From Cellulomonas sp. RIT-PI-Y (GTDB taxonomy: Bacteria; Actinomycetota; Actinomycetes; Actinomycetales; Cellulomonadaceae), in contig NZ_JANZKP010000016.1 in NCBI RefSeq assembly GCF_025642745.1, forward strand, positions 1 to 64,000: a stretch of DNA of 64,000 nt, in the 5' to 3' direction. How positions within the stretch are numbered: position 1 is the stretch's first letter; every line of letters begins with the position of its first letter. Below the pieces are notes generated by a model. It worked only from the letters and a program-made list of their open reading frames with translations, did not search any database and was not told the DNA's origin. Made by a program: the position numbers and the translations under genes. Below are positions 27,901-37,069 of this stretch, piece after piece.

Positions 27901-29501
27901 CGCCGCACCACGACATCTACTCGATCGAGGATCTGGCCCAGCTGATCCACGACGCGAAGAACGCGAACCCGTCGGCCCGGATCCACACCAAGCTGGTCTC
28001 CGAGTTCGGGGTCGGCACCATCGCGGCCGGTGTGGCCAAGGCGCACTCCGACGTGGTGCTGATCTCCGGTCACGACGGAGGGACCGGCGCCAGCCCGCTC
28101 ACCTCGCTCAAGCACGCGGGCACCCCGTGGGAGATCGGCCTGGCCGAGACCCAGCAGACCCTGGTGCTCAACGACCTGCGTGACCGGGTGGTCGTCCAGG
28201 TGGACGGGCAGCTCAAGACCGGTCGCGACGTGGTGATCGGCGCGCTGCTGGGCGCCGAGGAGTTCGGCTTCGCCACCGCGCCGCTGGTGGTATCCGGCTG
28301 CATCATGATGCGGGTGTGCCACCAGGACACCTGTCCGGTCGGCGTGGCCACCCAGAACCCGGAGCTGCGTGCGCGGTTCACCGGCAAGGCCGAGTTCGTG
28401 GTGACCTTCTTCGAGTTCATCGCGCAGGAGGTCCGGGAGATCCTGGCCGAGCTGGGCTTCCGCAGCATCGAGGAGGCCGTCGGCCACGTCGAGCTGCTGG
28501 ACACCCGCGCGGCCGTGAACCACTGGAAGGCACAGGGCCTGGACCTGTCCCCGGTGCTGGCCGTCCCGGAGCCGCTGCCCGGATCGGCCCTGCACCACGT
28601 GCAGGACCAGGACCACGGTCTGGACCGCGCGCTGGACAACCAGTTCATCGCGCTGGCCACCCCGGCCCTGGAGGACGCCCGCCCGGTCGTCATCGAGCTG
28701 CCGGTCCGCAACGTCAACCGCACGGTCGGCACCATGCTCGGCCACGAGGTCACCAAGCGGTACGGCGGCGTGGGCCTGCCGGACGGCACGATCGACGTCC
28801 GCCTGACCGGCTCCGGCGGCCAGTCCTTCGGGGCGTTCCTGCCGAAGGGCATCACCCTGCGGCTGGAGGGCGACGCCAACGACTACGTCGGCAAGGGCCT
28901 GTCCGGTGGCCGGATCGTGGTCCGCCCGCACCGGTCGGCCGCGCTGGCCGGTGCGCACAACGTGATCGCGGGCAACGTGATCGGCTACGGCGCCACCTCC
29001 GGCGAGCTGTTCGCCTCGGGCCTGACCGGTGAGCGGTTCGCGGTCCGGAACTCCGGCGCGACCCTGGTCACCGAGGGCGTGGGCGACCACGGCTGCGAGT
29101 ACATGACCGGCGGCACCGTGCTGGTGCTCGGCCGGACCGGGCGGAACTTCGCCGCGGGCATGTCCGGCGGGTCGGCCTACGTGCTCGACCTCAAGCCGGA
29201 GCGGGTCAACGTCCAGGCGATGGCCGCGGGCGAGCTCGCCCTCACGGCGCTGGACGACGAGGACGCGGCCCTGGTGGCCGACCTGATCCGCCGCCACCGG
29301 GAGCTGACCGGATCGCAGATCGCCGGTGAGCTGCTCGCCGGCGGCGACACCCTGACCGACGAGGTCCGCGCCCGGTTCACCCGGGTGCAGCCGGTCGAGT
29401 ACGCCCGGGTCCGGGCCGCGCTCGCCCAGGCGGAGGCCGATGGACTCGACCCCAGCGCCCCGGGCGTGTGGGAGGGCATCTTGGAGGTGGCACGTGGCTG
29501 A
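24933..29501 (+). CDS. gltB: glutamate synthase (NADPH) large subunit
   Basis: 1,522-residue GOGAT large chain: transfers the amide of glutamine to 2-oxoglutarate. An N-terminal propeptide of about 25 residues ends before the amidotransferase nucleophile in [10 protein letters not shown]. The central domain follows, then the FMN/2-oxoglutarate barrel ([19 protein letters not shown]) with the 3Fe-4S cysteines in [15 protein letters not shown], and the C-terminal beta-helix with GGQSFGAF and related Gly repeats. GAGGAC precedes ATG 24933; longer readings add leader sequence. The gltD start lies inside its last codons. The propeptide must be removed for glutaminase activity, as known in this family. 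Confidence 0.97.
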   Translation: MPASPINAPTATGLYDPAAEHDACGFAFVATLRGTPGRDIVDAGLTALLNLDHRGAVGAEENSGDGAGILTQIPDAFLRDVVDAELPPAGRYAIGMAYLPTDATERAATERAVEAIAAEEKLDVLAWRDVQVTADLVGPSARASMPFFRQLVVADPSRELAGVDLDRRAFRLRKRAERELDLYFSSLSARTLAYKGMLTTGQLEPFFTDLSDPRYASEIALVHSRFSTNTFPSWPLAQPLRLIAHNGEINTVKGNRNWVAAREGTLRSEALGDLSPLLPVCTPGGSDSASFDEVLELLHLSGRSLPHAVMMMIPEAWENHAQMDPARRAFYEYHATLMEPWDGPAAITFTDGTLIGSVQDRNGLRPGRFWVTEDGLVVMASEAGVLDLDPATVVRKGRLEPGKMFLVDTGKGRIVEDDEVKAQLAAQKPYARWVAENSVYLDQLPEREHIAHSAASVRRRQRAFGYTEEELKILLSPMGATGAEPLGAMGSDTPMAVLSARPRLLFDYFTQMFAQVTNPPLDAIREELVTSIGGAIGPEPNLLEDGPQHARKLVLPFPVLDNDGLAKIVKVHKDPAMAGIFRSTIVRGLYPVSGGGEALELRLSEIFAEVDRAVEDGVSFIVLSDRDGDADRAPIPSLLLLSAVHHHLLRRHTRTQVSLVVEAGDVREVHHVALLIGYGAAAVNPYLAMETVEDLARSGFLPGVAPEKAVANLIKGLGKGVLKVMSKMGISTIASYRGAQVFEAIGLSHALVDRYFTGTTSRLGGIGLDVIAAEVAARHADAYPASGNRQPHRRLATGGEYQWRRDGEDHLFDPETVFRLQHSTRTRQMDVFRQYTHRVNEQSERLMTLRGLLRFRDGERAPVPVDEVESIADIVKRFSTGAMSYGSISQEAHETLAVAMNQLGAKSNTGEGGEDPERLHDPVRRSAIKQIASGRFGVTSEYLTFADDIQIKLAQGAKPGEGGQLPGPKVYPWVAKTRHSTPGVGLISPPPHHDIYSIEDLAQLIHDAKNANPSARIHTKLVSEFGVGTIAAGVAKAHSDVVLISGHDGGTGASPLTSLKHAGTPWEIGLAETQQTLVLNDLRDRVVVQVDGQLKTGRDVVIGALLGAEEFGFATAPLVVSGCIMMRVCHQDTCPVGVATQNPELRARFTGKAEFVVTFFEFIAQEVREILAELGFRSIEEAVGHVELLDTRAAVNHWKAQGLDLSPVLAVPEPLPGSALHHVQDQDHGLDRALDNQFIALATPALEDARPVVIELPVRNVNRTVGTMLGHEVTKRYGGVGLPDGTIDVRLTGSGGQSFGAFLPKGITLRLEGDANDYVGKGLSGGRIVVRPHRSAALAGAHNVIAGNVIGYGATSGELFASGLTGERFAVRNSGATLVTEGVGDHGCEYMTGGTVLVLGRTGRNFAAGMSGGSAYVLDLKPERVNVQAMAAGELALTALDDEDAALVADLIRRHRELTGSQIAGELLAGGDTLTDEVRARFTRVQPVEYARVRAALAQAEADGLDPSAPGVWEGILEVARG

Positions 29502-30972
29502 CCCCCGTGGGTTCCTGAAGGTCCGGGAGCGCGAACTGCCCCCGAACCGCCCGGTCGAACTGCGCCTGATGGACTGGCGCGAGGTGCACGACCACCTGTC
29601 CGTGGCCGAGGACAAGCAGTCCGCGACGCTGATCCACCAGCAGGCCGGTCGGTGCATGGACTGCGGCGTCCCGTTCTGCCACAACGGCTGCCCGCTGGGG
29701 AACCTGATCCCGGAGTGGAACGACCTGGTCTGGCGCGGGCAGTGGGCCGAGGCGATCGAGCGGCTGCACGCCACGAACAACTTCCCGGAGTTCACCGGCC
29801 GGATCTGCCCGGCGCCCTGCGAGTCGGCGTGCGTGCTGGGGATCAACCAGCCCGCGGTGACGATCAAGAACGTCGAGGTCACCATCGTCGACGAGGCCTT
29901 CGACCGCGGCCTGGTCACCCCCCAGGTGCCGCAGCGCCTGACCGGGCACACGGTCGCGGTGGTCGGCTCCGGCCCCGCCGGTCTGGCCGCCGCCCAGCAG
30001 CTGACCCGGGCCGGGCACACCGTCGCGGTCTACGAGCGCGACGACGAGATCGGTGGACTGCTCCGCTACGGCGTGCCGGACTTCAAGCTGGAGAAGCGGC
30101 ACATCGACCGGCGGCTGGAGCAGATGACCGCCGAGGGCACCCGGTTCCGGCCGGGTGTCGCGATCGGCACCGACATCACCTGGGCCCAGCTGCGGGCGCG
30201 GTACGACGCCGTGGTCATCGCCACCGGGTCCACCGTGCCGCGGGAGCTGCCGCTGCCCGGTCGCGAGCTGGACGGCATCCACCCGGCGATGGACTACCTG
30301 CACCAGTCGAACGCGCTGGTCGCGGGCAAGGTCGTCGCCGACCCGATCGACGCCGCGGGCAAGCACGTCATCGTGATCGGCGGCGGGGACACCGGCTCGG
30401 ACTGCCTGGGGACCGCCCTGCGGCAGGGTGCCGCGTCGGTCACCACGCTGGCGATCGGCAAGCAGCCGGCCACCGAACGCCCGGCGAACCAGCCCTGGCC
30501 GACCGATCCGGTCGTGTTCGAGGTCTCCTCCTCGCACGAAGAGGGCGGAGAGCGCGTGTTCCTGGCCTCCACCGTGGCCTTCGAGGGCACCGACGGGCAG
30601 GTCACGTCGCTGCGGCTGGCCACCACGGAGTACCTGCCGGACGGCCGCCGGGTGCCGACCCCGGGCACCGAGCGGGAGATCCCGGCCGACCTGGTGCTGA
30701 TCGCGATGGGCTTCACCGGTCCGGAGACCGAGCACCTGGTCGCGCAGACCGGGGTCGACCTCACCGGCCGCGGCACCGTGAAGCGCGCCGACGACTTCTC
30801 GACCGGCGAGCCGGGCGTGTTCGTCGCCGGGGACGCGGGCCGTGGGCAGTCGCTGATCGTGTGGGCGATCGCCGAGGGCCGGGCCGCCGCCGCCGCGGTC
30901 GACCGCTACCTCACCGGCGCCACCGAGCTGCCCGCCCCGGTCACCGCGGGCACCACCGCGCTGCGCGCCTGA
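29494..30972 (+). CDS. gltD: glutamate synthase small subunit
   Basis: 492-residue flavoprotein that passes electrons from NADPH to GltB. Cys clusters for the 4Fe-4S centres are [17 protein letters not shown] and [12 protein letters not shown]; the FAD site is [12 protein letters not shown] and the NADPH site [11 protein letters not shown]; the C-terminus has [23 protein letters not shown] 29494 overlaps the gltB stop by 8 bases and has GGAGG upstream inside gltB. Full family length, all clusters intact. Confidence 0.96.
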   Translation: MADPRGFLKVRERELPPNRPVELRLMDWREVHDHLSVAEDKQSATLIHQQAGRCMDCGVPFCHNGCPLGNLIPEWNDLVWRGQWAEAIERLHATNNFPEFTGRICPAPCESACVLGINQPAVTIKNVEVTIVDEAFDRGLVTPQVPQRLTGHTVAVVGSGPAGLAAAQQLTRAGHTVAVYERDDEIGGLLRYGVPDFKLEKRHIDRRLEQMTAEGTRFRPGVAIGTDITWAQLRARYDAVVIATGSTVPRELPLPGRELDGIHPAMDYLHQSNALVAGKVVADPIDAAGKHVIVIGGGDTGSDCLGTALRQGAASVTTLAIGKQPATERPANQPWPTDPVVFEVSSSHEEGGERVFLASTVAFEGTDGQVTSLRLATTEYLPDGRRVPTPGTEREIPADLVLIAMGFTGPETEHLVAQTGVDLTGRGTVKRADDFSTGEPGVFVAGDAGRGQSLIVWAIAEGRAAAAAVDRYLTGATELPAPVTAGTTALRA

Positions 30973-30986
30973 ACCCGATCACGACA

Positions 30987-31014
30987 CCGCCCGTCCGGAC
31001 GTCCGGACGGGCGG
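30987..31014. terminator. perfect palindrome after gltD
   Basis: A 28-base perfect palindrome centred on ACGT begins 14 bases after the gltD stop. As RNA it folds into a 12-bp stem with a 4-base loop and is the likely gltBD terminator. Confidence 0.75.
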
Positions 31015-31021
31015 GGTCGCC

Positions 31022-31039
31022 TCTCTCGACGTCGAGAGA
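31022..31039. promoter_or_regulatory. second perfect palindrome (possible operator or terminator)
   Basis: An 18-base perfect palindrome with the same GACGTC centre as the one 8 bases upstream. It may strengthen termination, or be a binding site for a dimeric regulator of the downstream pyk gene. No T-tract follows. Confidence 0.4.
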
Positions 31040-31252
31040 CTGAGCCCTAGGTCCCTGTCCGCGGGTGCCGGGACGGGTTCGGTGCCCCGGATCGGGTGGG
31101 ATCGGTCTCACGACGGCGGTGCGGGGGAGGGCAAAGGCCCCCGGGGCACGTAGACTGAGCTACGGCTTGGTGCGTCCCGGTCGCGGACCCAAGGACAGCC
31201 GGCCTGAACGGCGAGGACACCTTCGTCCCCGAACCGCCCACCACGAAAGGCC

Positions 31253-31258
31253 TAGGCT
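31253..31258 (+). promoter_or_regulatory. -10 hexamer TAGGCT for leaderless pyk
   Basis: TAGGCT is followed by 7 bases and the pyk ATG at 31266. A second hexamer, TAGACT (31151-31156), could give a longer transcript on which GAAAGG (31245-31250) would serve as a ribosome site, so two promoters are possible. Confidence 0.5.
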
Positions 31259-31265
31259 GTTACCC

Positions 31266-32696
31266 ATGCGTAGAGCGAAGATCGTCTGCACCATCGGCCC
31301 CGCGACGGAGTCCGCCGAGCAGATCCAGGCTCTGGTCGACGCCGGTATGGACGTCGCCCGAATCAACCGGAGCCACGGTGACGCCGAGGCCCACGCCAAG
31401 GTGTACGAGAACGTCCGCGCCGCCGCCCAGGCCTCGGGTCGCTCCGTCGCCGTGCTGGTCGACCTCCAGGGTCCGAAGATCCGGCTCGGCCGGTTCGTCG
31501 AGGGCAAGCACTACCTGGCCGAGGGTGACACCTTCACCATCACCACCGAGGACGTGCCCGGCACCAAGGAGCTGGTCTCCACCACGCACAAGGGCCTGCC
31601 GAACGACGCCCGCGTCGGCGACCCGCTGCTGATCGACGACGGCCGCGTGCTGGTCCGCGTCACCGCGGTCGAGGGCCCCCGGGTCGTCACCCGCGTCGAG
31701 GTGGCCGGTCCGGTCTCCAACAACAAGGGCATCAACCTGCCCGGTGTCGCGGTCTCCGTGCCCGCGATGTCCGAGAAGGACGAGACCGACCTGCGCTGGG
31801 CGCTGCAGATCGGCGCCGACATCATCGCGCTGTCCTTCGTCCGGAACGCCGCCGACTACGACGACGTCCGCCGGATCATGGAGGAGGAGGGCCGGGTCGT
31901 CCCGGTCATCGCCAAGGTCGAGAAGCCGCAGGCGGTCGAGAACCTGCCGGAGATCGTCGACGCCTTCGACGGCATCATGGTCGCCCGCGGTGACCTGGGC
32001 GTCGAGCTGCCGCTGGAGCAGGTCCCGCTGGTGCAGAAGCGCGCCGTGGAGCTGGCCCGCCGCAACGCCAAGCCGGTCATCGTCGCCACCCAGGTGCTCG
32101 AGTCCATGACCAACAACCCGCGCCCGACCCGCGCCGAGACCTCCGACTGCGCCAACGCGGTGCTCGACGGTGCCGACGCGGTCATGCTGTCCGGTGAGAC
32201 CTCGGTCGGCGAGTACCCGATCGAGACCGTGCGCACCATGGCGCGGATCATCGAGGCCACCGAGGAGCTGGGCCGCGAGCGGATCGCCCCGCTGGGCTCC
32301 ACCCCGCACACCCGCGGTGGCGCGATCACCCGGGCCGCCGCCGAGGTCGGTGAGGCGCTGGGCGTGAAGTACCTGGTGACCTTCACCCAGTCCGGCGACT
32401 CCGCCCGCCGGATGTCCCGGCTGCGCTCGGCTATCCCGCTGCTGGCCTTCACCCCGGACTCCGCGGTCCGCAACCGGCTGTCGCTGACCTGGGGCACCCA
32501 GACCTACGAGGTCCCCTCGGTCGAGCACACCGACGACATGGTCAAGCAGGTCGAGCAGACCCTGCGCGCCCAGGGACTGGCCGAGGCGGGCGACTACGTC
32601 GTCGTCGTGGCCGGCACCCCGGTCGGCGTGGTCGGCTCCACCAACACCGTGGTGGTGCACAAGATCGGTGACGAGGCCTCCGGCCGGGTCGCCTGA
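31266..32696 (+). CDS. pyk: pyruvate kinase
   Basis: 476-residue last enzyme of glycolysis (phosphoenolpyruvate + ADP to pyruvate + ATP). N-terminus RRAKIVCTIGPAT, then ARINRSHGD and VDLQGPKIRLG; catalytic barrel with MVARGDLGVELPLEQVP, ATQVLESMTNNPRPTRAE and DAVMLSGETSVGEYP. The C-terminal domain includes YLVTFTQSGDSARRMSRLR, where an allosteric sugar-phosphate may bind. ATG 31266 starts the conserved protein; the frame extends upstream only through the promoter region. Monocistronic, closed by a strong hairpin. Confidence 0.97.
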   Translation: MRRAKIVCTIGPATESAEQIQALVDAGMDVARINRSHGDAEAHAKVYENVRAAAQASGRSVAVLVDLQGPKIRLGRFVEGKHYLAEGDTFTITTEDVPGTKELVSTTHKGLPNDARVGDPLLIDDGRVLVRVTAVEGPRVVTRVEVAGPVSNNKGINLPGVAVSVPAMSEKDETDLRWALQIGADIIALSFVRNAADYDDVRRIMEEEGRVVPVIAKVEKPQAVENLPEIVDAFDGIMVARGDLGVELPLEQVPLVQKRAVELARRNAKPVIVATQVLESMTNNPRPTRAETSDCANAVLDGADAVMLSGETSVGEYPIETVRTMARIIEATEELGRERIAPLGSTPHTRGGAITRAAAEVGEALGVKYLVTFTQSGDSARRMSRLRSAIPLLAFTPDSAVRNRLSLTWGTQTYEVPSVEHTDDMVKQVEQTLRAQGLAEAGDYVVVVAGTPVGVVGSTNTVVVHKIGDEASGRVA

Positions 32697-32713
32697 TCTC
32701 GTCGTCGCACCGT

Positions 32714-32749
32714 CGAGGGGCCCCGTGGCAGTCGCCGCGGGGCCCCTCG
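32714..32749 (+). terminator. pyk terminator hairpin
   Basis: A perfect 12-bp GC-rich stem (32714-32725 with 32738-32749) and a 12-base loop begin 17 bases after the pyk stop codon. Confidence 0.8.
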
Positions 32750-32813
32750 CACGTCCGGGTGACGGGACGCAAGCCCCTGGCGCGGCACAGCCGGTGGTGA
32801 TTCAGTGGCGGGC

Positions 32814-33455
32814 ATGTCCTCCACCGCACGAGTCCTGCGTACCCTCACCGTCGGGGCGGCCCTGACCGCCGGCTACGTCCTCGCCCGGCAGCGCGCGCTC
32901 CGGCTCGGCGCGACCCAGGTCGAACGCTCGGTCGGCCTGCCCGGCGACGAGCTGCTGCCCGACGCGGACCTGGTCGCCACCCGCGCGATCACCGTCCGGG
33001 CCCCTGCCTCCGCGGTGTATCCGTGGCTGCTCCAGCTGGGTCAGGGCCGCGGCGGCTTCTACAGCTACGACGCGCTCGAGAACGCGTTCGGCCTCGACAT
33101 CCACTCCGTGGACCGGATCGACCCGGGGCTGCAGGAGCTGGCCGTCGGCGACCCGGTGCGACTGGCCGAGCCGGTGGAGCTCACCGTGGCCCGCCTCGAT
33201 CCCGACCACGCCGTCGTGCTGCACGGTGACGGTCCGTCGCTCCCGGACGAGGACGTGCCGCCCTTCGACTTCGTCTGGTCCTTCGTGCTGCGTCCCGGGC
33301 CGCTGCCCGACACCACGCGGCTGGTGGTGCGTGAGCGCTACGCCTATCTGGAGCCGTGGGCGCGCGTGGCGGTCGAGGGCGCGTCCTGGGTCAGCACCCT
33401 GATGACCGAGCGCATGCTGCGCGGCATCCGCGACCGCGCCGAGCTGCACGGCTGA
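32814..33455 (+). CDS. SRPBCC-like protein with N-terminal hydrophobic segment
   Basis: About 213 residues. A short hydrophobic N-terminus (STARVLRTLTVGAALTAGYV) is followed by a START/SRPBCC-like fold: ATRAITVRAPASAVYPWLLQ is the typical first strand and helix, then GQGRGGFYSYDALENAFGLD, a pattern common in actinobacterial proteins of this group. It probably binds a small hydrophobic ligand; the ligand is unknown. Start is uncertain: ATG 32814 or GTG 32805, which is in frame and 9 bases upstream; neither has a strong ribosome site. Confidence 0.65.
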   Translation: MSSTARVLRTLTVGAALTAGYVLARQRALRLGATQVERSVGLPGDELLPDADLVATRAITVRAPASAVYPWLLQLGQGRGGFYSYDALENAFGLDIHSVDRIDPGLQELAVGDPVRLAEPVELTVARLDPDHAVVLHGDGPSLPDEDVPPFDFVWSFVLRPGPLPDTTRLVVRERYAYLEPWARVAVEGASWVSTLMTERMLRGIRDRAELHG

Positions 33456-33657
33456 CCTCCCGTCAGCACCCGACCCGACCCGCACCGCGGATGCCACCGG
33501 CGCCGAGAAGCCACGTCCCGTCGGGCATATCGCCCGACCGCCGGCACGGCGCGGCTTCTCGGTGTCGGCGCGCAGGTTCGGGAACTCGGCGTTCGCGGGC
33601 GCGCGGCGGAGGCGGCGGCGGACCGGACGTCGAGCAGCGGACGTCGGTGCCGGGGGA
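33456..33657. other. intergenic region before dinB-like gene, holds hairpin element
   Basis: I find no gene here. The main content is the 64-base hairpin element at 33501-33564 and, at the right end, the -10 region of the following gene. Confidence 0.5.
33501..33564. repeat. dispersed hairpin element, copy C (divergent)
   Basis: Outer arms pair perfectly over 10 bases (33503-33512 with 33553-33562) and further with G-T pairs. Inside is a second stem, GTCGGGC/GCCCGAC (33519-33525, 33531-33537). It shares CGCCGAG at the left end and the core ATCGCCCGA with the elements at 39406 and 53361, but is less similar to them than they are to each other. Confidence 0.5.
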
Positions 33658-33663
33658 TAGCGT
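33658..33663 (+). promoter_or_regulatory. -10 hexamer TAGCGT for leaderless dinB-like gene
   Basis: TAGCGT plus 7 bases leads straight to the ATG at 33671. No Shine-Dalgarno sequence is present. Confidence 0.5.
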
Positions 33664-33670
33664 CGAGCGC

Positions 33671-34177
33671 ATGAACGGGATCGATGTGCTGACCGAGGGC
33701 TTCGGCCGACTGGACGACCTGGTGCGGACCGCGGTGTCCGGCCTCGACGAGCGACAGCTGGCCGAGCGGATCGGCCCGCAGGCGAACACCGTGGCCTGGC
33801 TGGTGTGGCATCTCGCGCGCGAGCAGGACGCGCAGATCGCCGCGCTGGACGACACCGCGGAGGTCTGGACCGCGGACGGATGGGCCGACCGGTTCGCGCT
33901 GCCGTTGGACCCGGCGGACAACGGGTACGGCAACACCCCGGCCCAGGTGGCCGAGGTGCGCGCGTCCGCCGAGCTGCTGATCGGCTACGCGGACGCGGCG
34001 ACGGCGGCCTCGGTGGCCTACGTGTCGGGACTGACCGACGACCGGCTGGACGAGGTGATCGACCCGGGCTGGGACCCGCCGGTCACCCGGGGCGTGCGGC
34101 TGGTCAGCGTGCTGGACGACGCGATCCAGCACGCCGGGCAGGCCGCCTTCGTGCGGGGGGTCCTGCTCAGCGCGTGA
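33671..34177 (+). CDS. DinB-like (DUF664-type) four-helix protein
   Basis: 168-residue predicted four-helix bundle. The DinB-type His ligands are visible in VAWLVWHLAREQDAQ and DDAIQHAGQAAFVRGVL, spaced as in metal-dependent members; the N-terminus GFGRLDDLVRTAV is typical of the first helix. Members include mycothiol-dependent enzymes, so a thiol-transfer role is possible but unproven. ATG 33671 is preferred because of its leaderless promoter. The last 11 bases overlap the convergent siderophore ATPase gene. Confidence 0.7.
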   Translation: MNGIDVLTEGFGRLDDLVRTAVSGLDERQLAERIGPQANTVAWLVWHLAREQDAQIAALDDTAEVWTADGWADRFALPLDPADNGYGNTPAQVAEVRASAELLIGYADAATAASVAYVSGLTDDRLDEVIDPGWDPPVTRGVRLVSVLDDAIQHAGQAAFVRGVLLSA

Positions 34178-34985
34178 GGTGATCCGGGCGAGCGGCGCGG
34201 CTCCGTCGGTCCAGCGGCACCACCAGCGGCGTCCCGGTGACCGGGTCCGGCACCACCCGGCACGGCAGGTCGAACACCCGCTCCACCAGCTCCTCGGTCA
34301 GCACCTCGGTCGGGGTGCCCTCGGCGACCACCGCCCCGTCCCGCATCGCGATCAGATGCGTGGCGTACCGGGCCGCGTGCTGCAGGTCGTGCAGCACGGC
34401 GACCAGCGTCCGGCCCTGCTCCTCGTGCAGGTCGCGACACAGGTCGAGCACCTCGATCTGGTGGGCGATGTCCAGGAAGGTGGTCGGCTCGTCGAGCAGC
34501 AGCAGCGGGGTGTCCTGGGCCAGCACCATGGCCAGCCACACCCGTTGCCGCTGCCCGCCGGAGAGCTCCCCGGCCGGCCGGTCGGCCAGGTCGGCGACGT
34601 GCGTGGCGGCCATCGCCCGGCGCACGGCGTCCTCGTCCTCCTGCGCCCACTGCCGCAGCAGGTGCTGGTGCGGGAACCGGCCGCGGGCGACCAGGTCGGC
34701 GACGGTGATGCCGTCGGGGGCGGTCGGGGACTGGGGGAGCAGGGCCAGACGACGCGAGGTCTCCTTGGCCGGTCGCGAGCGGATCGGGGCGTCGTCCAGG
34801 TAGACCTCGCCGGACCTCGGGCGCATCAGCCGGGCCAGCGACTTGAGCAGAGTGGACTTGCCGCAGGCGTTCGGGCCGACGATCACGGTGAACGAGTCGT
34901 CGGGGATGCTCACGCTCAGGGCAGTGGAGATGACCCGCTCGTCGTAGGCGAGGGTGAGGTCCTCGGCGCGGAGACGGTCGGTCAT
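34167..34985 (-). CDS. iron-siderophore ABC transporter ATP-binding protein
   Basis: 272-residue FecE/FepC-type ATPase. Walker A GPNACGKST (about 39-47), Q-loop LLPQSPTAPDGITV, signature LSGGQRQRVW, Walker B LLLLDEPTTFLD and H-loop VLHDLQHAARYA. The PNACGKST form of Walker A and DEPTTFLDIAHQ are typical of ferric-siderophore ATPases. ATG 34985 overlaps the upstream permease stop by 4 bases. It is the last gene of a four-gene uptake operon, predicted to be repressed with it when iron is plentiful. Confidence 0.92.
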   Translation of the reverse strand: MTDRLRAEDLTLAYDERVISTALSVSIPDDSFTVIVGPNACGKSTLLKSLARLMRPRSGEVYLDDAPIRSRPAKETSRRLALLPQSPTAPDGITVADLVARGRFPHQHLLRQWAQEDEDAVRRAMAATHVADLADRPAGELSGGQRQRVWLAMVLAQDTPLLLLDEPTTFLDIAHQIEVLDLCRDLHEEQGRTLVAVLHDLQHAARYATHLIAMRDGAVVAEGTPTEVLTEELVERVFDLPCRVVPDPVTGTPLVVPLDRRSRAARPDHLTR

Positions 34986-36019
34986 GTGCGGTCCTTCCGG
35001 GTGAGCAGCCAGAGCAGGTAGATCCCGCCCAGCAGCCCGGTGGCGATGCCGACCGGCACCGACCAGGCGAAGGGCAGGTTCTGGGAGAGCAGGTCGGCCG
35101 CCACCAGCAGGGCGGCGCCGAGGAAGGCGGACGGGATCAGGTGCGCCCCGGTGCCGCCGGTCAGCCGCCGGACCAGCTGTGGCGCGGCGAGGGCGACGAA
35201 GGCGATCGGCCCGGCCGCGGCGGTGGCGACCGCGGTCAGCGCGACCCCGAACGCCGTCGCGACGAGCCGGGTGCGCCCGGCCAGCACGCCGAGCTGCATG
35301 GCGGTGTCGTCGCCCATCTCCAGCACGTTGAGCCGCCGGGACAGCGCGGCGGTCAGCGGCAGCACGATCGCCAGCACCACCAGCACCGGCACCGCCTGCT
35401 CCCAGCGCCGGCCGTTCAGCGAGCCCTGCAACCAGATCTCGGCCTCCAGCGCCTGGTCCAGGTTGGCCCGGGTGAGCAGCAGGGAGTTGGCCGCCTTGAG
35501 CAGCGCACCGATCCCGATGCCGACCAGCACGAGCCGGTAGCCGCCGCCGGAGCGCCGGGACGCGGACAGCCCGAAGACGATCGCCGCGGTGACGGCGCCG
35601 CCGCCGACCGCCCACACGCCGACCTCCAGCGGGCCGCCGTCGAACCAGGCGATCTGCAGCACCGCGCCGGTCGCGGCACCGGCGGTGAACCCGATCAGGT
35701 CGGGGGAGCCGAGCACGTTGCGGGACACCGACTGGAAGATCGCTCCGGCGGTGCCCAGGGCCGCCCCGACCCCGAGTGCGGTGAGCAGCCGGGGCAGCCG
35801 GATGCCGAGCACGACCCGGCTGGTGCGGCTGTCGACGTCCCGGCCGAGCAGGGTGTCGAGGATCTCGCCCGCGGACAGCTGGATGGTGCCGCGGCCCATG
35901 GCGATCACCCCCAGGGCGAACGCGGCGACCAGCAGGACCAGGCAGACGGTCAGGGTGCGTGGCGACCAGCGCCAGGACAGCTCCCGGACCCGGGTGACCC
36001 GCCCGGGCAGCAGGCTCAC
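34982..36019 (-). CDS. iron-siderophore ABC transporter permease (FecCD family)
   Basis: 345-residue polytopic permease. FecCD hallmarks: GIRLPRLLTALGVGAALGTAGA, FQSVSRNVLGSPDLIGFTAG, and near the C-terminus GPIAFVALAAPQLVRRLTGG, the loop that contacts the ATPase. About nine or ten membrane segments. GTG 36019 overlaps the stop of the preceding permease gene by 4 bases. The longer open frame upstream lies antisense-like within the neighbour and was discarded. Confidence 0.9.
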   Translation of the reverse strand: MSLLPGRVTRVRELSWRWSPRTLTVCLVLLVAAFALGVIAMGRGTIQLSAGEILDTLLGRDVDSRTSRVVLGIRLPRLLTALGVGAALGTAGAIFQSVSRNVLGSPDLIGFTAGAATGAVLQIAWFDGGPLEVGVWAVGGGAVTAAIVFGLSASRRSGGGYRLVLVGIGIGALLKAANSLLLTRANLDQALEAEIWLQGSLNGRRWEQAVPVLVVLAIVLPLTAALSRRLNVLEMGDDTAMQLGVLAGRTRLVATAFGVALTAVATAAAGPIAFVALAAPQLVRRLTGGTGAHLIPSAFLGAALLVAADLLSQNLPFAWSVPVGIATGLLGGIYLLWLLTRKDRT

Positions 36020-37062
36020 AGCGCGACCATCCGACGCCGCCGGACCAGCCAGATGAACACCGGGGCGCCGACCACGGCGGCGACGATCCCGGCCTGCACC
36101 TCGGAGGGCCGGGCGACCAGGCGCCCGACGACGTCCGCGGCCAGCAGCAGGTTCGCGCCGAGCAGCGCGGACATCGGCACCAGACGCCGGTGGTCCGGAC
36201 CGGTGAGCAGCCGGGCGACGTGCGGGGCGGCGAGCCCGATGAAGGCCACCGGTCCGGCCCCGGCGGTCGCGCCGCCGGCGAGCAGCACGATGGCGATCCC
36301 GGACAGCGCCCAGGTCCGGCCGACCGACGCGCCCAGGGCGGCCCCGGTGTCGGCACCGAGCGCCAGGGCGTTCAGGGACCCGGACAGCGACCAGGCCAGG
36401 ACGAGTCCCGCGGCCACGATCGGGGTCACCGCGACCAGCACGGACATGCCGCGTCCCTGCAGCGCGCCGACCACCCAGAACCGGAACACGTCGAAGACCT
36501 CGGGGTAGTTGATGGTGATCGCGCTGGTGAACGAGCCGAGCACCACGGAGACCGCGGTCCCGGCCAGCACCAGGCGGACCGCCGACCCGCCGCGCAGCCC
36601 GCCACGGATCCCGCCGCCGAGGCCGAGCACCAGGGCGGCGGCGATCGCGGAGCCGAGCAGCGCGAAGCCCAGGTACGACCCGGGCGTGGTCAGGCCGAAC
36701 ACGGCGATCGCGGTGACCACCGCCGCGGCGGCACCGGCGTTCACGCCCAGCACGCCGGGGTCGGCCAGCGGGTTCCGGGTGATCGCCTGCATCAGGCAGC
36801 CCGCGGCGCCGAGGGCGGCGCCGACCACGACGGCCAGTCCGGTGCGCGGCAGTCGCAGGGTGTGGATGACCAGCTGGGCGTCGTCGGTGGCGTCGTACCG
36901 GGTGAGGGCGTGCCACGCGGTCGCGACCGGCAGGGTGCTGGACCCGACCATCAGGCTGAGCAGCGCGAGCACGGCCAGGACGGCGAGCGCGATCGCGAAG
37001 GCGGGACCCCACCGTCGCACGCGCGGGCGCGCGACGGTGGGGCGGGCGGCTGTCAGGGTCAC
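36016..37062 (-). CDS. iron-siderophore ABC transporter permease (FecCD family)
   Basis: 348-residue permease, first of the pair. Hallmarks: LRLPRTGLAVVVGAALGAAG, MQAITRNPLADPGVLGVNAG, and GPVAFIGLAAPHVARLLTG near the C-terminus. I chose GTG 37062, 7 bases after the stop of the binding-protein gene; earlier in-frame starts lie inside that gene. It would form the channel together with the permease encoded at 34982-36019. Confidence 0.88.
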   Translation of the reverse strand: MTLTAARPTVARPRVRRWGPAFAIALAVLAVLALLSLMVGSSTLPVATAWHALTRYDATDDAQLVIHTLRLPRTGLAVVVGAALGAAGCLMQAITRNPLADPGVLGVNAGAAAAVVTAIAVFGLTTPGSYLGFALLGSAIAAALVLGLGGGIRGGLRGGSAVRLVLAGTAVSVVLGSFTSAITINYPEVFDVFRFWVVGALQGRGMSVLVAVTPIVAAGLVLAWSLSGSLNALALGADTGAALGASVGRTWALSGIAIVLLAGGATAGAGPVAFIGLAAPHVARLLTGPDHRRLVPMSALLGANLLLAADVVGRLVARPSEVQAGIVAAVVGAPVFIWLVRRRRMVAL

Positions 37063-37069
37063 GCGGAGG

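Noticed and set aside
24942-30020. A 1,692-codon open frame on the minus strand antisense to gltB and gltD
   Set aside because: It mirrors the GC-rich third positions of real genes on the plus strand, has low-complexity composition, no ribosome site and no recognisable domain.
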